Shown piece by piece: positions 9,048 to 17,783 of a DNA stretch of 64,000 bases (positions are counted from its first letter, which is position 1; each line of letters begins with the position of its first letter). A program made the position numbers and the translations under genes. A model generated the notes under the pieces. It did no database searches, was not told where the DNA came from, and saw nothing but the letters and a program-made list of their open reading frames with translations. The DNA is from Acidimicrobiia bacterium (lineage in GTDB: Bacteria; Actinomycetota; Acidimicrobiia; Acidimicrobiales; Poriferisodalaceae): contig JAJECP010000037.1 of assembly GCA_022821985.1 (NCBI GenBank), forward strand, positions 124,001 through 188,000. Direction: 5' to 3'.

Positions 9048-10800
9048 CGACCACCACGTCGCCGGCGCCCACGGTGTCGCCCGGCTCGACCTTGATCTCG
9101 GTGACGGTGCCCGAGCGGTCGGCGTTGATGCTGTTTTCCATCTTCATGGCTTCGAGCACCACCACCCCCTCGCCGGCAGTGACCTCCTGGCCGATCTCCA
9201 CGAGGATCTTGACGATGGTCCCCTGCATCGGCACGGTCACTTGACCGGTACCGGCGCCCGCAGAAGCGCCGCCGCTCGCTCGACGCGGGCGAGCAGCCGT
9301 GTTGGCCGCGTTGGCGGCTGGTGCCGATTCGGGCACCCACGCGCTCACCGAGAACCGTTTGCCGTCCACCTCCACCACGACATCGCGTCGCACGCGCGGT
9401 GTGTCTTCGCCGTCGGGTGCAGCGGGAGGTTCTGCGTCGGTCTTGCCGGTCACGCCGCTCAGGTCGAGCCGTTCTTCTACCCACTTCGTACTGTGGATGC
9501 CGGCCTGGAAGTCGTCTGAGGCCATGATCCGTGAGTGCGCCGCCGCAGTTGTCGCGACGCCGCCGACGCTCAGTTCGCTGAGGGCCCGCTGCATGCGGGC
9601 GATGGCGGTCGGGCGATCGGAGCCCCACACGACGAGCTTGCCGATGAGGTTGTCGTAGTACTGGCTGACGGTGTCGCCGGCCTCGTATCCGCCGTCCCAG
9701 CGAATGCCGAAACCGTCCGGCACCACCAGTGACGTCAGCGAGCCCGGGGACGGCAGGAAGCGACCGCCCGCGGGATCCTCGGCGTTGATACGCGCCTCGA
9801 TCGCATGACCGACCGACGTGACCTCCGACTGCGTGAACGACAGCGGCTCTCCAGCGGCCACCCGGATCTGCTCGCGCACTAGATCGATGCCGGTCACCAT
9901 CTCGGTGACGGGGTGTTCCACCTGAAGGCGCGTGTTCATCTCCAGGTAGAAGAACTCGCCGTCCTGGTAGAGGAACTCCACCGTGCCGGCGTTCGTGTAG
10001 TTGCAGCCACGGGCCACGGCCACCGCCGCGTCGCCCATCGCCTTGCGGACGGCATCGTCGAGCAGGGGAGCGGGGCTCTCCTCCACCAGCTTCTGGTGCC
10101 GGCGCTGTGCAGAGCAGTCACGCTCGCCCAGCCACACGGCGTTGCCGTGGTGATCGGCGATGACCTGCATCTCGATGTGGCGGGGCCAGGTGAGGTAGCG
10201 CTCCATGTAGCACTCTCCGCGGCCGAAGAACGCCTCGGCCTCCCGCTGCGCCGATGCCAGGGCGGCTTCGATCTCGTCGGGGCTGCCGACAACCTTCATG
10301 CCGCGGCCGCCGCCCCCGTAGGCCGCCTTGATGGCGATGGGGTAGCCGTGCTCGTCGCCGAACGCTGCGACTTCGTCGGTGGAGGTAATCACCTCGGTGG
10401 TGCCGGGCACGCCGGCGACGCCGGAACGTTCGGCAGCCAAGCGGGCCGAGATCTTGTCGCCCATCACCTCGATGGCCTCGGGCGGCGGCCCTACGAACGT
10501 GACGCCCCGCTCGGTGATGGCGCGGGCGAAATCGGCGTTCTCGGAATAAAAGCCGTACCCGGGATGGACTGCATCGGCGCCGCAACGGCCGATGACATCG
10601 AGAATCGCCTCGGTGTTGAGGTAGCTCTCGGCCGCGGTCTGGCCGCCAAGGGCGAACGCCTCGTCCGCGAGCCGCACATGCATGGCGTCACGGTCCAGTT
10701 CGCTGTACACCGCGACCGACGGAATGCCCAGCTCGCGGCACGCTCGGATGACACGCACCGCAATCTCGCCCCGGTTGGCGATGAGGAGCTTGCTGAACAC
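9037..10800 (-). CDS. Acyl-CoA carboxylase alpha subunit (biotin carboxylase plus biotin carrier)
   Basis: A 587-residue subunit combining biotin carboxylase and BCCP for acetyl- or propionyl-CoA carboxylation. The N-terminal FSKLLIANRGEIAVRV, glycine loop YGGGGRGMKVV near 161 and EMNTRLQVEHPVTEMV near 285 define the ATP-grasp carboxylase. A short low-complexity linker leads to the carrier domain, whose EAMKMEN motif places the biotinylated lysine at K553. The start is GTG. No carboxyltransferase beta subunit is adjacent. The biotin ligase that would modify K553 is divergent across an 81-base gap, which suggests coordinated expression. Confidence 0.94.
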   Translation of the reverse strand: MFSKLLIANRGEIAVRVIRACRELGIPSVAVYSELDRDAMHVRLADEAFALGGQTAAESYLNTEAILDVIGRCGADAVHPGYGFYSENADFARAITERGVTFVGPPPEAIEVMGDKISARLAAERSGVAGVPGTTEVITSTDEVAAFGDEHGYPIAIKAAYGGGGRGMKVVGSPDEIEAALASAQREAEAFFGRGECYMERYLTWPRHIEMQVIADHHGNAVWLGERDCSAQRRHQKLVEESPAPLLDDAVRKAMGDAAVAVARGCNYTNAGTVEFLYQDGEFFYLEMNTRLQVEHPVTEMVTGIDLVREQIRVAAGEPLSFTQSEVTSVGHAIEARINAEDPAGGRFLPSPGSLTSLVVPDGFGIRWDGGYEAGDTVSQYYDNLIGKLVVWGSDRPTAIARMQRALSELSVGGVATTAAAHSRIMASDDFQAGIHSTKWVEERLDLSGVTGKTDAEPPAAPDGEDTPRVRRDVVVEVDGKRFSVSAWVPESAPAANAANTAARPRRASGGASAGAGTGQVTVPMQGTIVKILVEIGQEVTAGEGVVVLEAMKMENSINADRSGTVTEIKVEPGDTVGAGDVVVVIS

Positions 10801-10869
10801 GGATCAGGTCCCCAAATTGCCGGACATAGATGGGCGACGCTATTGCTCCCTGCTCATGTTCGCTACCGG

Positions 10870-10875
10870 TACTGT
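10870..10875 (+). promoter_or_regulatory. Leaderless -10 element of birA
   Basis: TACTGT lies 6 bases before the GTG at 10882. It also supports that GTG over the long open frame that continues upstream antisense to the carboxylase. Confidence 0.45.
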
Positions 10876-10881
10876 CGCTGC

Positions 10882-11778
10882 GTGCCTGCCGAGCACGACC
10901 CGGCGCAATTCGACTCACCGCACTTCAGGTCGGTCGCTAGCACCCGCTTCGTCGAGGTCGAGTGGCACGACGAGATCGGCTCGACCAACACTGAGCTGCT
11001 CGATCGGGCCCGCCGGGGGGCACCCGAAGGAATGGTGCTGATCGCCGATCTGCAGACCGCCGGCCGCGGTCGCCGCGGTCGCCGCTGGACGGCGCCGCCG
11101 GGCACCTCGCTCATGATGTCGGTGCTGCTGCGCCCGCCGCCGGACCCGCTGCCTCCGGCCCGGGCGGCCTTGGTGACGCTTGCCGTCGGGCTGGCCGCCG
11201 CCGACGCGTGCGAGCAGGTGAGCGGCGTACGGCCGCGGCTGAAGTGGCCCAATGATCTCGTGATAGCTGGCCCGACGGGTCCTGACGCGGCCGGCCACGG
11301 CGCCGTTCGCCACGATCGCAAGCTGGCGGGCATTTTGGCCGAGTCCATCAGCACGCAGGGACTGCTGTCTGCGCTGGTCGTGGGCATGGGCCTCAACACC
11401 GGCTGGCCGGAGGTGCCCGCGGAGCTGGAAGGCGTCGCCACCAGCCTGAACCTGGAATCGGGGGCGCCGGTGGACCGCACGCTGCTGGCACGCCGGGTGC
11501 TCGAGGGTCTGGAGGCTCGCTACGAGTTGCTGTGCCGGGCCGCTGACGGCGCCGGAGCATCCGTCGTGCTGGACGAGGCTCGCCGGAATTCCGCCACGCT
11601 CGGTCATCGCGTGCGCGTCTCACTTGATGCCACAACAGACGCGCCTGCAAACGATGCGCGCAGCCTCGAAGGCGTGGCGAGCGACCTCGATACTGAAGGC
11701 AGGTTGCTGATCACCGACGACGCCGGGGCAGTCCATACGGTGGCGGTCGGCGACGTGGTGCACCTGCGCCCAGCCTGA
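10882..11778 (+). CDS. birA: Biotin--[acetyl-CoA-carboxylase] ligase
   Basis: A 298-residue class I (no DNA-binding domain) biotin protein ligase. It shows GSTNTELL near residue 33, the biotinyl-AMP loop GRGRRGRRW, KWPNDLVI and KLAGILAES in the expected order, plus a C-terminal SH3-like domain. The true start is GTG 10882; the open frame extends much further upstream but there it is antisense to the carboxylase and lacks family similarity. The likely partner is the BCCP domain encoded divergently at 9037-10800. Confidence 0.92.
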   Translation: MPAEHDPAQFDSPHFRSVASTRFVEVEWHDEIGSTNTELLDRARRGAPEGMVLIADLQTAGRGRRGRRWTAPPGTSLMMSVLLRPPPDPLPPARAALVTLAVGLAAADACEQVSGVRPRLKWPNDLVIAGPTGPDAAGHGAVRHDRKLAGILAESISTQGLLSALVVGMGLNTGWPEVPAELEGVATSLNLESGAPVDRTLLARRVLEGLEARYELLCRAADGAGASVVLDEARRNSATLGHRVRVSLDATTDAPANDARSLEGVASDLDTEGRLLITDDAGAVHTVAVGDVVHLRPA

Positions 11779-11904
11779 AGCGAAACACGGCCCCCGATCG
11801 GCGCGCGACAGACATCTGCTGCGTTGAGCGTCGGCGTCGGGTAGAACCGCAGTGCGGGCTGCGCTTGCCGTCGCTCGTGATACTCCCGACAGAGTGAGGA
11901 CGCT

Positions 11905-13401
11905 GTGCCGCTGACTGTTTCAACAGACGCCTTCGAGGTTGTGACCGACCCCGCTGCTGCGCCGCCCACTGCCGCCGCGGACAGGCCGGTGCGCAGCGAC
12001 GCCTTGGACACGCTGGGAGCCACGTCCAACTACCTGGCAGCCAGCGGCTTCGATGGCGCAGCGGGCAGCACCGCGCTGATGGCCGGCATCGCCGGCGCTG
12101 CCGACGACACCATGCCCATCGCCGTCGGGCTCGGTTCGGACGATCTCACTGCAGCGGACGTTCGCAAGGCGGCGGCGAATCTCTGGCGGGCGGCATCGAA
12201 GGTCGACTCGCTGACCTCAGCACTGGCGGCCGCTGCGGCCGACGATCTCGGTGCCGATGTCGCACTCGCGGCAGTGGTCGAAGGCATGCTCCTGGCCTCC
12301 TACGGGTTCAACGAGCACAAAGGCGAACCGCCCGAAGCCGACGCGCTCGGCCGCGTTGTGCTCGCAGCGCCCGACGGCACCGACACGACGGCAGCCGTCG
12401 GCCGTGCCGCCGCTGTGGCCGGCGGCATTGCCCTGGCCCGCGACCTCGTCAACCAGCCAGCCGGCGCGCTCACCGCGAGCGGCCTCGCCGACGCCGCAAC
12501 CGAGGCCATCGAGGCGGCCTCCGCAGACGGCGATCCCGCGGCCGGCACTGCATCGGTGGAGGTGTGGGACCGCGAACGACTGGAGGCGGAGCGATGCGGT
12601 GGGCTCCTGGGTGTCAACGCGGGCTCCACAGAGCCACCGGCGCTCATCCGCATGCGCTGGCAGCCGACCGCTGAGCCGCGCGCCACTGTGCACCTCGTCG
12701 GCAAGGGCATCACATTCGACACGGGCGGGCTCAACCTCAAGACCTTCGAGGGCATGGAGTGGATGAAGATCGACATGGGCGGCGCTGCCGCCGTCATCGG
12801 CGCGATGAGCGCGATCGTCCGGCTGGCGCCCGATGTCGCGGTGACGGGCATCTGCTGCTGCACCGACAACCAGCCCGGACCCACGGCCACCAAGCCCGGC
12901 GATGTGCTGCGCATCCGCAACGGCAAGACCGTGGAAGTGCTGAACACCGACGCCGAGGGGCGGCTCGTGCTCGCTGACGGTCTGTCGCTCTCGGTCGAAG
13001 AGGAGCCAGACCTGGTCGTCGACCTCGCCACGCTGACGGGTGCCTGCATGGTGGCGCTCGGCGACAAGTACGGCGGGCTCATGGGCAACGACCCGGCAGC
13101 GATCGAGCGTGCCGAGGCTGCGGCAAGCGCCGCCGGCGAGTTGCTCTGGCATCTGCCGCTGCCGCCGGAGTACCGCGAGCAGCTCGACTCGCCGATCGCC
13201 GACCTGCGCAACATCGGCAAGAACCGCTACGGGGGCACGCTCCACGCAGGCCTGTTCCTGTCAGAGTTCGTGGGCGAGACGCCGTGGGTGCACTTCGACA
13301 TCGCGGGACCCGTGCGTACCGACGCCGACGCCGGCGAGCTGTCCAAGGGAGCGTCCGGCTTCGGTGTGCGCACGCTGGTGGAGCTGATCTGCGGTTGGTG
13401 A
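11905..13401 (+). CDS. pepA: Leucyl aminopeptidase, M17 family
   Basis: A 498-residue cytoplasmic metallo-aminopeptidase. The catalytic domain is complete: GKGITFDTGGLNLK near 266 supplies the catalytic lysine and metal aspartate, MKIDMGGA the next aspartate, and NTDAEGRL at 348-355 the last metal ligands and catalytic arginine. The N-terminal domain is divergent, as usual for the family. GTG 11905 is preceded by GAGG at suitable spacing. It stands alone, 126 bases after birA, and converges with the unknown protein at 13409. Confidence 0.93.
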   Translation: MPLTVSTDAFEVVTDPAAAPPTAAADRPVRSDALDTLGATSNYLAASGFDGAAGSTALMAGIAGAADDTMPIAVGLGSDDLTAADVRKAAANLWRAASKVDSLTSALAAAAADDLGADVALAAVVEGMLLASYGFNEHKGEPPEADALGRVVLAAPDGTDTTAAVGRAAAVAGGIALARDLVNQPAGALTASGLADAATEAIEAASADGDPAAGTASVEVWDRERLEAERCGGLLGVNAGSTEPPALIRMRWQPTAEPRATVHLVGKGITFDTGGLNLKTFEGMEWMKIDMGGAAAVIGAMSAIVRLAPDVAVTGICCCTDNQPGPTATKPGDVLRIRNGKTVEVLNTDAEGRLVLADGLSLSVEEEPDLVVDLATLTGACMVALGDKYGGLMGNDPAAIERAEAAASAAGELLWHLPLPPEYREQLDSPIADLRNIGKNRYGGTLHAGLFLSEFVGETPWVHFDIAGPVRTDADAGELSKGASGFGVRTLVELICGW

Positions 13402-13408
13402 CCGGGCG

Positions 13409-14125
13409 CTAGCCGCCGTGGCGTGTGCATCGCTGCGCCCATGCCCAGGCCGTTGCCTCGTTTGCGGCATTGGGCGCGAGCCCCAGCGTCACCAGGCGCT
13501 CGGCTGATTCGTGCAGGCCGTGGCCGAGCATCAACATGCACGACGCGAGCAGGCGGGTCTCGCCGACTGAGAAGTCCGCACGCCCATCGGTGCGAGACCA
13601 GCGTCCGACCTCCTCGCGCAGCTCTTGGGGCATCCGGTCGTACAGCCGGCGTGGCACGGGCGGCAGCAGGCGGCGAACCATCAGAACGGCATCATCGGCG
13701 AACTGCGCCAGACCGAACATGGCGCAGCGGTCGATGGTGCGCATGAAACTGCTCGTGCGGCCGCCGCGGTGCTGGAGCCCGAGTCGCCGGGCGGTGGAAT
13801 CGAGATCGAGTCGCAGGTCTTCTCCTGGGGCCAGTTCGTCGAACTCCCGTGCGAGCAGACGCAGAAACCAGACGGCGCTCGGGCCCAGGATGGCGACCCA
13901 GAAGCGCTCCACGTAGGCCGAGCGCGGATCGTGGCCACGGCGCCGCAAGCTGGGGTCATCCCACGGCCGCGCCAGCAGGACACGCAGCGGCTCGCTTGTG
14001 GCCGCTGGGATCAGCGGCTCGCTCTGGACAGTCGCCGTGCCGCCGACGAGCTGCAGGTTGACCGCTGCAGCCTCGCTGCTGGCAGTCAGGGGCGGGGGAG
14101 TCGTCGGCATGTGGTCGGTTCGCAT
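13409..14125 (-). CDS. Conserved actinobacterial protein of unknown function, possibly DNA-binding
   Basis: A 238-residue soluble protein. A distinctive core reads DPRSAYVERFWVAILGPSA, followed by a leucine-rich helix, an LDLDSTARRLGL segment and RTSSFMRTIDRC. I recall similar proteins in other actinobacteria without assigned function. The alternating helices and basic residues would suit a winged-helix fold, but that is a guess. The ATG at 14125 is fixed by AAGGAGA 5 bases upstream. Its promoter side is the unusually AT-rich 14183-14240 patch shared with the divergent sirtuin. The C terminus contains an alanine-rich pair of helices. Confidence 0.65.
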   Translation of the reverse strand: MRTDHMPTTPPPLTASSEAAAVNLQLVGGTATVQSEPLIPAATSEPLRVLLARPWDDPSLRRRGHDPRSAYVERFWVAILGPSAVWFLRLLAREFDELAPGEDLRLDLDSTARRLGLQHRGGRTSSFMRTIDRCAMFGLAQFADDAVLMVRRLLPPVPRRLYDRMPQELREEVGRWSRTDGRADFSVGETRLLASCMLMLGHGLHESAERLVTLGLAPNAANEATAWAWAQRCTRHGG

Positions 14126-14130
14126 CGAGG

Positions 14131-14137
14131 TCTCCTT
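14131..14137 (-). promoter_or_regulatory. Strong Shine-Dalgarno site of the unknown protein gene
   Basis: AAGGAGA on the minus strand lies 5 bases before the ATG at 14125. It is one of the best ribosome binding sites in the window and selects this start over the in-frame ATG five codons later. Confidence 0.7.
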
Positions 14138-14182
14138 CAGCGTGTCGTGTCGCGTCCGGCGTGGACCGGCGTTCGTGTTCGG

Positions 14183-14240
14183 TTGACGTGCTGTATATCA
14201 AAACATACTTATACAACATGAAATATACTTTTAATCACAC
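14183..14240. promoter_or_regulatory. AT-rich divergent control region with repeated ATACTT motifs
   Basis: About 58 bases are mostly A/T in an otherwise GC-rich sequence. ATACTT occurs at 14205-14210 and 14225-14230, exactly 20 bases (two helical turns) apart, with further GTATAT and TTATAC variants nearby. The patch lies between the unknown protein (minus) and the sirtuin (plus). It looks like a protein-binding or easily melted promoter region. Confidence 0.5.
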
Positions 14241-14286
14241 AGACCTCGTCAAACCCGGTACCCGGCGATCAGTCAGACTGTGAGGC

Positions 14287-15096
14287 ATGAGCCCAGCCGA
14301 GACGGACCGGGGGCCTGATGCGGGTTCCGACACCGATGACGACGTTCGAACGGTGGCCGGGTGGATCGATGAGGCGAACGCCATCACGGTGCTGACCGGC
14401 GCCGGGATCTCCACCGACTCGGGAATCCCGGACTTCCGCGGCCCCAATGGCGTATGGACCAAGAACCCCGCTGCTGAGAAGCAGGCGACGCTGCAGAACT
14501 TCCTGGCTGATCCCGAGGTGCGCGTGCTGGCCTGGCGGGCGCGCATGGATCACCGTGCGTGGGGTGCCGAGCCCAACGACGGGCACCGAGCCCTGGTGCA
14601 GCTCGAGCGCCGCCGCAAGCTGGTTTCGCTGCTCACGCAGAACGTGGACGGGCTGCACCACGACGCCGGCTCGGATCCCGACAAGATCGTGGAGGTGCAC
14701 GGCACCATCCGCGAGGTTGCGTGCCTGGAGTGCGACTACCGCGCTGACATGGGTGTGGTGCTCGACCGGGTGCGGCTCGGCGAGGATGATCCGCCGTGTC
14801 CGGTGTGCGGCGGGATTCTCAAGAGCGCCACGATCAGCTTCGGCCAGCAGCTCGTGGCGCGAGACCTGCTGCGTGCCCAGATTGCTGCTGAGAATTGCGA
14901 TCTGATCCTGGCCGTGGGCACGACGCTGGCCGTGTATCCCATCGCCGCTGTGGTGCCGGCGGCTAAGTCGGCAGGCGCGCGTGTCGTGATCGTCAATGCG
15001 GAGCCCACCGAGATGGACCATCTCGCCGACATGGTGCTCCGCCGATCCATCTCCGAGGTGCTCCCCCAAATCTGCGGCGATCGGCGGCGGCACTAA
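14287..15096 (+). CDS. NAD-dependent protein deacylase, SIR2 family
   Basis: A 269-residue sirtuin. The NAD-binding GAGISTDSGIPDFRG near residue 38, the QNVDGLHH loop, the catalytic histidine in VEVHGT near 138, and two zinc cysteine pairs (CLEC and CPVC) are all present, so the enzyme should be active. A short acidic N-terminal tail precedes the fold. CAGACT lies 7 bases before the ATG, consistent with a leaderless transcript. It is divergent from the unknown protein at 13409 and upstream of the rhodanese-ThiF gene. Confidence 0.93.
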   Translation: MSPAETDRGPDAGSDTDDDVRTVAGWIDEANAITVLTGAGISTDSGIPDFRGPNGVWTKNPAAEKQATLQNFLADPEVRVLAWRARMDHRAWGAEPNDGHRALVQLERRRKLVSLLTQNVDGLHHDAGSDPDKIVEVHGTIREVACLECDYRADMGVVLDRVRLGEDDPPCPVCGGILKSATISFGQQLVARDLLRAQIAAENCDLILAVGTTLAVYPIAAVVPAAKSAGARVVIVNAEPTEMDHLADMVLRRSISEVLPQICGDRRRH

Positions 15097-15205
15097 AACC
15101 CGACCTGTTGGGTAGGATTTAGGGCCTGAGCCTGGTCTGGGGACTGGGCGTCATCGAACGCGACACCATCGTTCCAGACACCGGGCGACGAACAGGGAGG
15201 CCCCG

Positions 15206-16369
15206 ATGCCCTCGTTCCGCGAACTGCTGACAGCGACCAAGCGCGAGATCACCGAGATCACCACGGCCACGGCGGCCGAATGGATCGCCGACCGATCACC
15301 GGTGGTGCTCGATGTGCGCGAGCCCGACGAATACGAGCAGGGTGCACTGGCCGACGCGATCCACATTCCACGCGGCCACCTCGAGGCACAGATCGAGAAC
15401 CGGCTGCCCGATCACGACGCCGAAATCATCATCTACTGCGCCGGTGGCGTGCGCTCAGCCTTCGCGGCGAAGACGCTCGCCGAGTTGGGATATCCGAACT
15501 CGGTGTCGATGGACGGCGGCTTCGGCCAGTGGAAGGACGAAGGCCGGCCGTGGTCGACGCCGGCCTCGCTCGGTGCCGAGCAGCGCAACCGCTACCAGCG
15601 GCACCTGCTGCTGCCCGAGGTGGGCGAGGCCGGGCAGCTCAAGCTGCTCGACGCCAAGGTACTCATGCTCGGCGCAGGCGGCCTCGGCTCTCCCGCTGCG
15701 CTCTACTTGGCAGCCGCCGGTGTCGGCACGCTCGGCATCATCGATATGGATGTGGTCGACGAGTCCAACCTGCAGCGCCAGATTCTCCACAACGTCGACC
15801 GGGTCGGCGACCGCAAGGTCGACTCGGCCAAGAAGACCCTGACTGCGCTGAATCCCGACGTCAATGTGGTCACCTACGACACCCGGCTCGGCGCCGACAA
15901 TGTGCTTGAGATCCTGTCGGGCTGGGACGTGATCGTGGACGGCGCCGACAACTTCCCGAGCCGGTACCTGCTCAACGATGCCTCCGTGAAGCTGGGCATA
16001 CCCGTGGTTCACGGCTCGATCTTCCGCTTCGAGGGCCAGGTCACCGTATTCGACCCGCAGCATGGGCCGACCTATCGCGACTACCTGCCCGAACCCCCGC
16101 CGGCGGAGCTTGCCCCGTCGTGCGCGGAGGCCGGTGTGCTCGGCGTGCTGCCGGGAATCGTGGGCTCGATCCAGGCGCTCGAGACCATCAAGCTGATCCT
16201 CGGTGTCGGTGACTCGCTGTCGGGCCGCATCGTCGCCTTCGACTCGCTGGAGATGACCTTCCGCGAGTTCCGGCTGCGTCCCGACCCCGCCAACGAGGTC
16301 ACCTATGCCAATCGCGAGCGCATCACCGTCAGCGAGCTCGACGGCCTCTGCAGCCCCACACTGAGCTGA
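15206..16369 (+). CDS. Rhodanese-ThiF fusion: adenylyltransferase/sulfurtransferase, MoeZ/MoeB-like
   Basis: A 387-residue E1-like enzyme expected to adenylate and thiolate the C terminus of a small sulfur-carrier protein (MoaD-, ThiS- or CysO-like). Residues about 15-110 form a rhodanese domain with active-site C78 in YCAGGVRS. Residues about 130-375 form the ThiF domain with GAGGLGSPAALYL and catalytic C306 in APSCAEAG. In mycobacterial MoeZ the rhodanese is C-terminal, so the order is reversed here. The zinc CxxC that normally precedes PEPPP is replaced by TYRDY, and the C-terminal pair is reduced to one cysteine, so the structural zinc is probably absent. GGGAGG precedes the ATG. Confidence 0.88.
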   Translation: MPSFRELLTATKREITEITTATAAEWIADRSPVVLDVREPDEYEQGALADAIHIPRGHLEAQIENRLPDHDAEIIIYCAGGVRSAFAAKTLAELGYPNSVSMDGGFGQWKDEGRPWSTPASLGAEQRNRYQRHLLLPEVGEAGQLKLLDAKVLMLGAGGLGSPAALYLAAAGVGTLGIIDMDVVDESNLQRQILHNVDRVGDRKVDSAKKTLTALNPDVNVVTYDTRLGADNVLEILSGWDVIVDGADNFPSRYLLNDASVKLGIPVVHGSIFRFEGQVTVFDPQHGPTYRDYLPEPPPAELAPSCAEAGVLGVLPGIVGSIQALETIKLILGVGDSLSGRIVAFDSLEMTFREFRLRPDPANEVTYANRERITVSELDGLCSPTLS

Positions 16370-16401
16370 GCCGCGACGGCAGCGGGGCTGGGGGGCACCG
16401 G

Positions 16402-16407
16402 TACGCT
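16402..16407 (+). promoter_or_regulatory. Leaderless -10 element of the LpdA-like gene
   Basis: TACGCT lies 8 bases before the ATG at 16416. Confidence 0.4.
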
Positions 16408-16415
16408 GCGGGACC

Positions 16416-17783
16416 ATGGCCCAGAAGCGGTTCGTCGTGATCGGCGGTGGCCCAGCGGGTCACTCGGCGGCCACCTATGCGGCGCGCTACGGCGCAGACG
16501 TGACGCTCATCGAGCGCGACATCGTGGGTGGCTCCGCACATCTGCGCGACTGCGTGCCCTCCAAGACCATGATCGCCACCGGCTCGGCGCTCAGCTTCGC
16601 CGGTCATCTCGACGAGCTGGGCCTCGCCAATGTGTCCACATCGGTGGACACCCCGCACCTTCGCCAGCGCATCGGCGACATCGAAGACCGCCTCGCTGAG
16701 GTAGCCCGGCAGATGCTGGTCAGCCAAGGTGTGCGGATCCTGTCGGGCTCGGGCCGCCTGCTCGGGCCCAATGAAGTCTGCGCAGATACCGCCGACGGGG
16801 CTGTGGAGCTGTCGGCCGATGTCGTCGTGCTGTCGACCGGCAGCCGCCCCCGCATCCCCGAGTGGGCGCCCATCGACGGCGAGCGGGTCTTGACCACCCG
16901 CGACGCTTACCCGCCCGCAGAGCTGCCCGAACACCTTGTGGTGGTGGGCTCGGGGGTGACCGGCGTCGAGTTCGTGCACATGTTCACCTCGCTGGGCTCC
17001 CAAGTCACGCTGATCGTGAGCCGTCAGCAAGTGCTGCCCCACAAAGACCCCGAAGCCGCTGCGGTGCTGGAGCAGACCTTCAGTGATCTCGGTGTCGCCA
17101 TGCTGAAAGGCGCACGTGCGGTGAACATCGTGCGTGACGGCGACGCAGTCGAAGTCGTGTGCAGCGACGGTCGCACGGTACGGGCAACGCACGCCCTGCT
17201 CGCCATCGGCTCGATTCCCAACAGCGACGGCTTGGGGCTGGAGAACACCGAGGTGCGAGTCGACGGCGAGGGCTATGTGGATGTGGACCACAACCTGTGC
17301 TCGTCGGTGCCGAGCATCTATGCGGCGGGCGACCTGTCGGGCAAGCTGCCGCTCTCGTCGGTGGCGGCAATGCAGGGACGCAAGATCGTCGAGCACGCCA
17401 TGGGCCTGCACGAGACCCGCCCCCACCGCCATCTCGACTACGACAAGGCGGCATCGGCCATCTTCACCGAGCCCGAGATCGCCGATGTCGGACTCGCCGA
17501 GGCGGAGGCATTCGCTACCGGCCGCAAGATCCGCGTCACGAAGGTGCCGTTCGGCGCGAACGCCAAGGCACTCATCGAGGAGAACCCCCGCGGCTTTGTG
17601 AAGATCGTCTCCGATCCGCTGACCGGCCAGGTGCTGGGCGGCTCCATCGTGGGCCGGCATGCGGCCGAGCTGATCTCCGTGGTGGCTCTCGCTGTCAGCG
17701 CGAACCTGCGCGTCCAGGACATCGCCGAGAGCCTGTTCGTGTACCCGTCCCTGAGCGAGGCCCTGTCCGAGGCAGCTGAGTGA
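16416..17783 (+). CDS. lpdA: NAD(P)-dependent flavoprotein disulfide reductase family, LpdA-like quinone reductase
   Basis: A 455-residue FAD protein with VIGGGPAGHSAA at the N terminus, a second nucleotide-binding motif GSGVTGVEF near 185 and the AAGDLSG FAD motif. Classical dihydrolipoamide dehydrogenase has a C-x4-C redox pair; here the sequence is GGSAHLRDC, with alanine at 41 and only C46. The C-terminal histidine motif is replaced by VYPSLSE. From memory, M. tuberculosis LpdA (Rv3303c), an NAD(P)H:quinone reductase, shows both changes, so that role is preferred. Its stop overlaps the GTG of the LCP gene. Confidence 0.88.
   Translation: MAQKRFVVIGGGPAGHSAATYAARYGADVTLIERDIVGGSAHLRDCVPSKTMIATGSALSFAGHLDELGLANVSTSVDTPHLRQRIGDIEDRLAEVARQMLVSQGVRILSGSGRLLGPNEVCADTADGAVELSADVVVLSTGSRPRIPEWAPIDGERVLTTRDAYPPAELPEHLVVVGSGVTGVEFVHMFTSLGSQVTLIVSRQQVLPHKDPEAAAVLEQTFSDLGVAMLKGARAVNIVRDGDAVEVVCSDGRTVRATHALLAIGSIPNSDGLGLENTEVRVDGEGYVDVDHNLCSSVPSIYAAGDLSGKLPLSSVAAMQGRKIVEHAMGLHETRPHRHLDYDKAASAIFTEPEIADVGLAEAEAFATGRKIRVTKVPFGANAKALIEENPRGFVKIVSDPLTGQVLGGSIVGRHAAELISVVALAVSANLRVQDIAESLFVYPSLSEALSEAAE

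Noticed and set aside
9913..10881. N-terminal extension of the biotin ligase frame
   Set aside because: It is antisense to the carboxylase. The ligase motifs begin after GTG 10882, which has its own -10 element.
15100..15116. ACCC-N8-GGGT inverted repeat upstream of the rhodanese-ThiF gene as a regulator site
   Set aside because: The complementarity stops at four bases on each side, which is expected by chance here.
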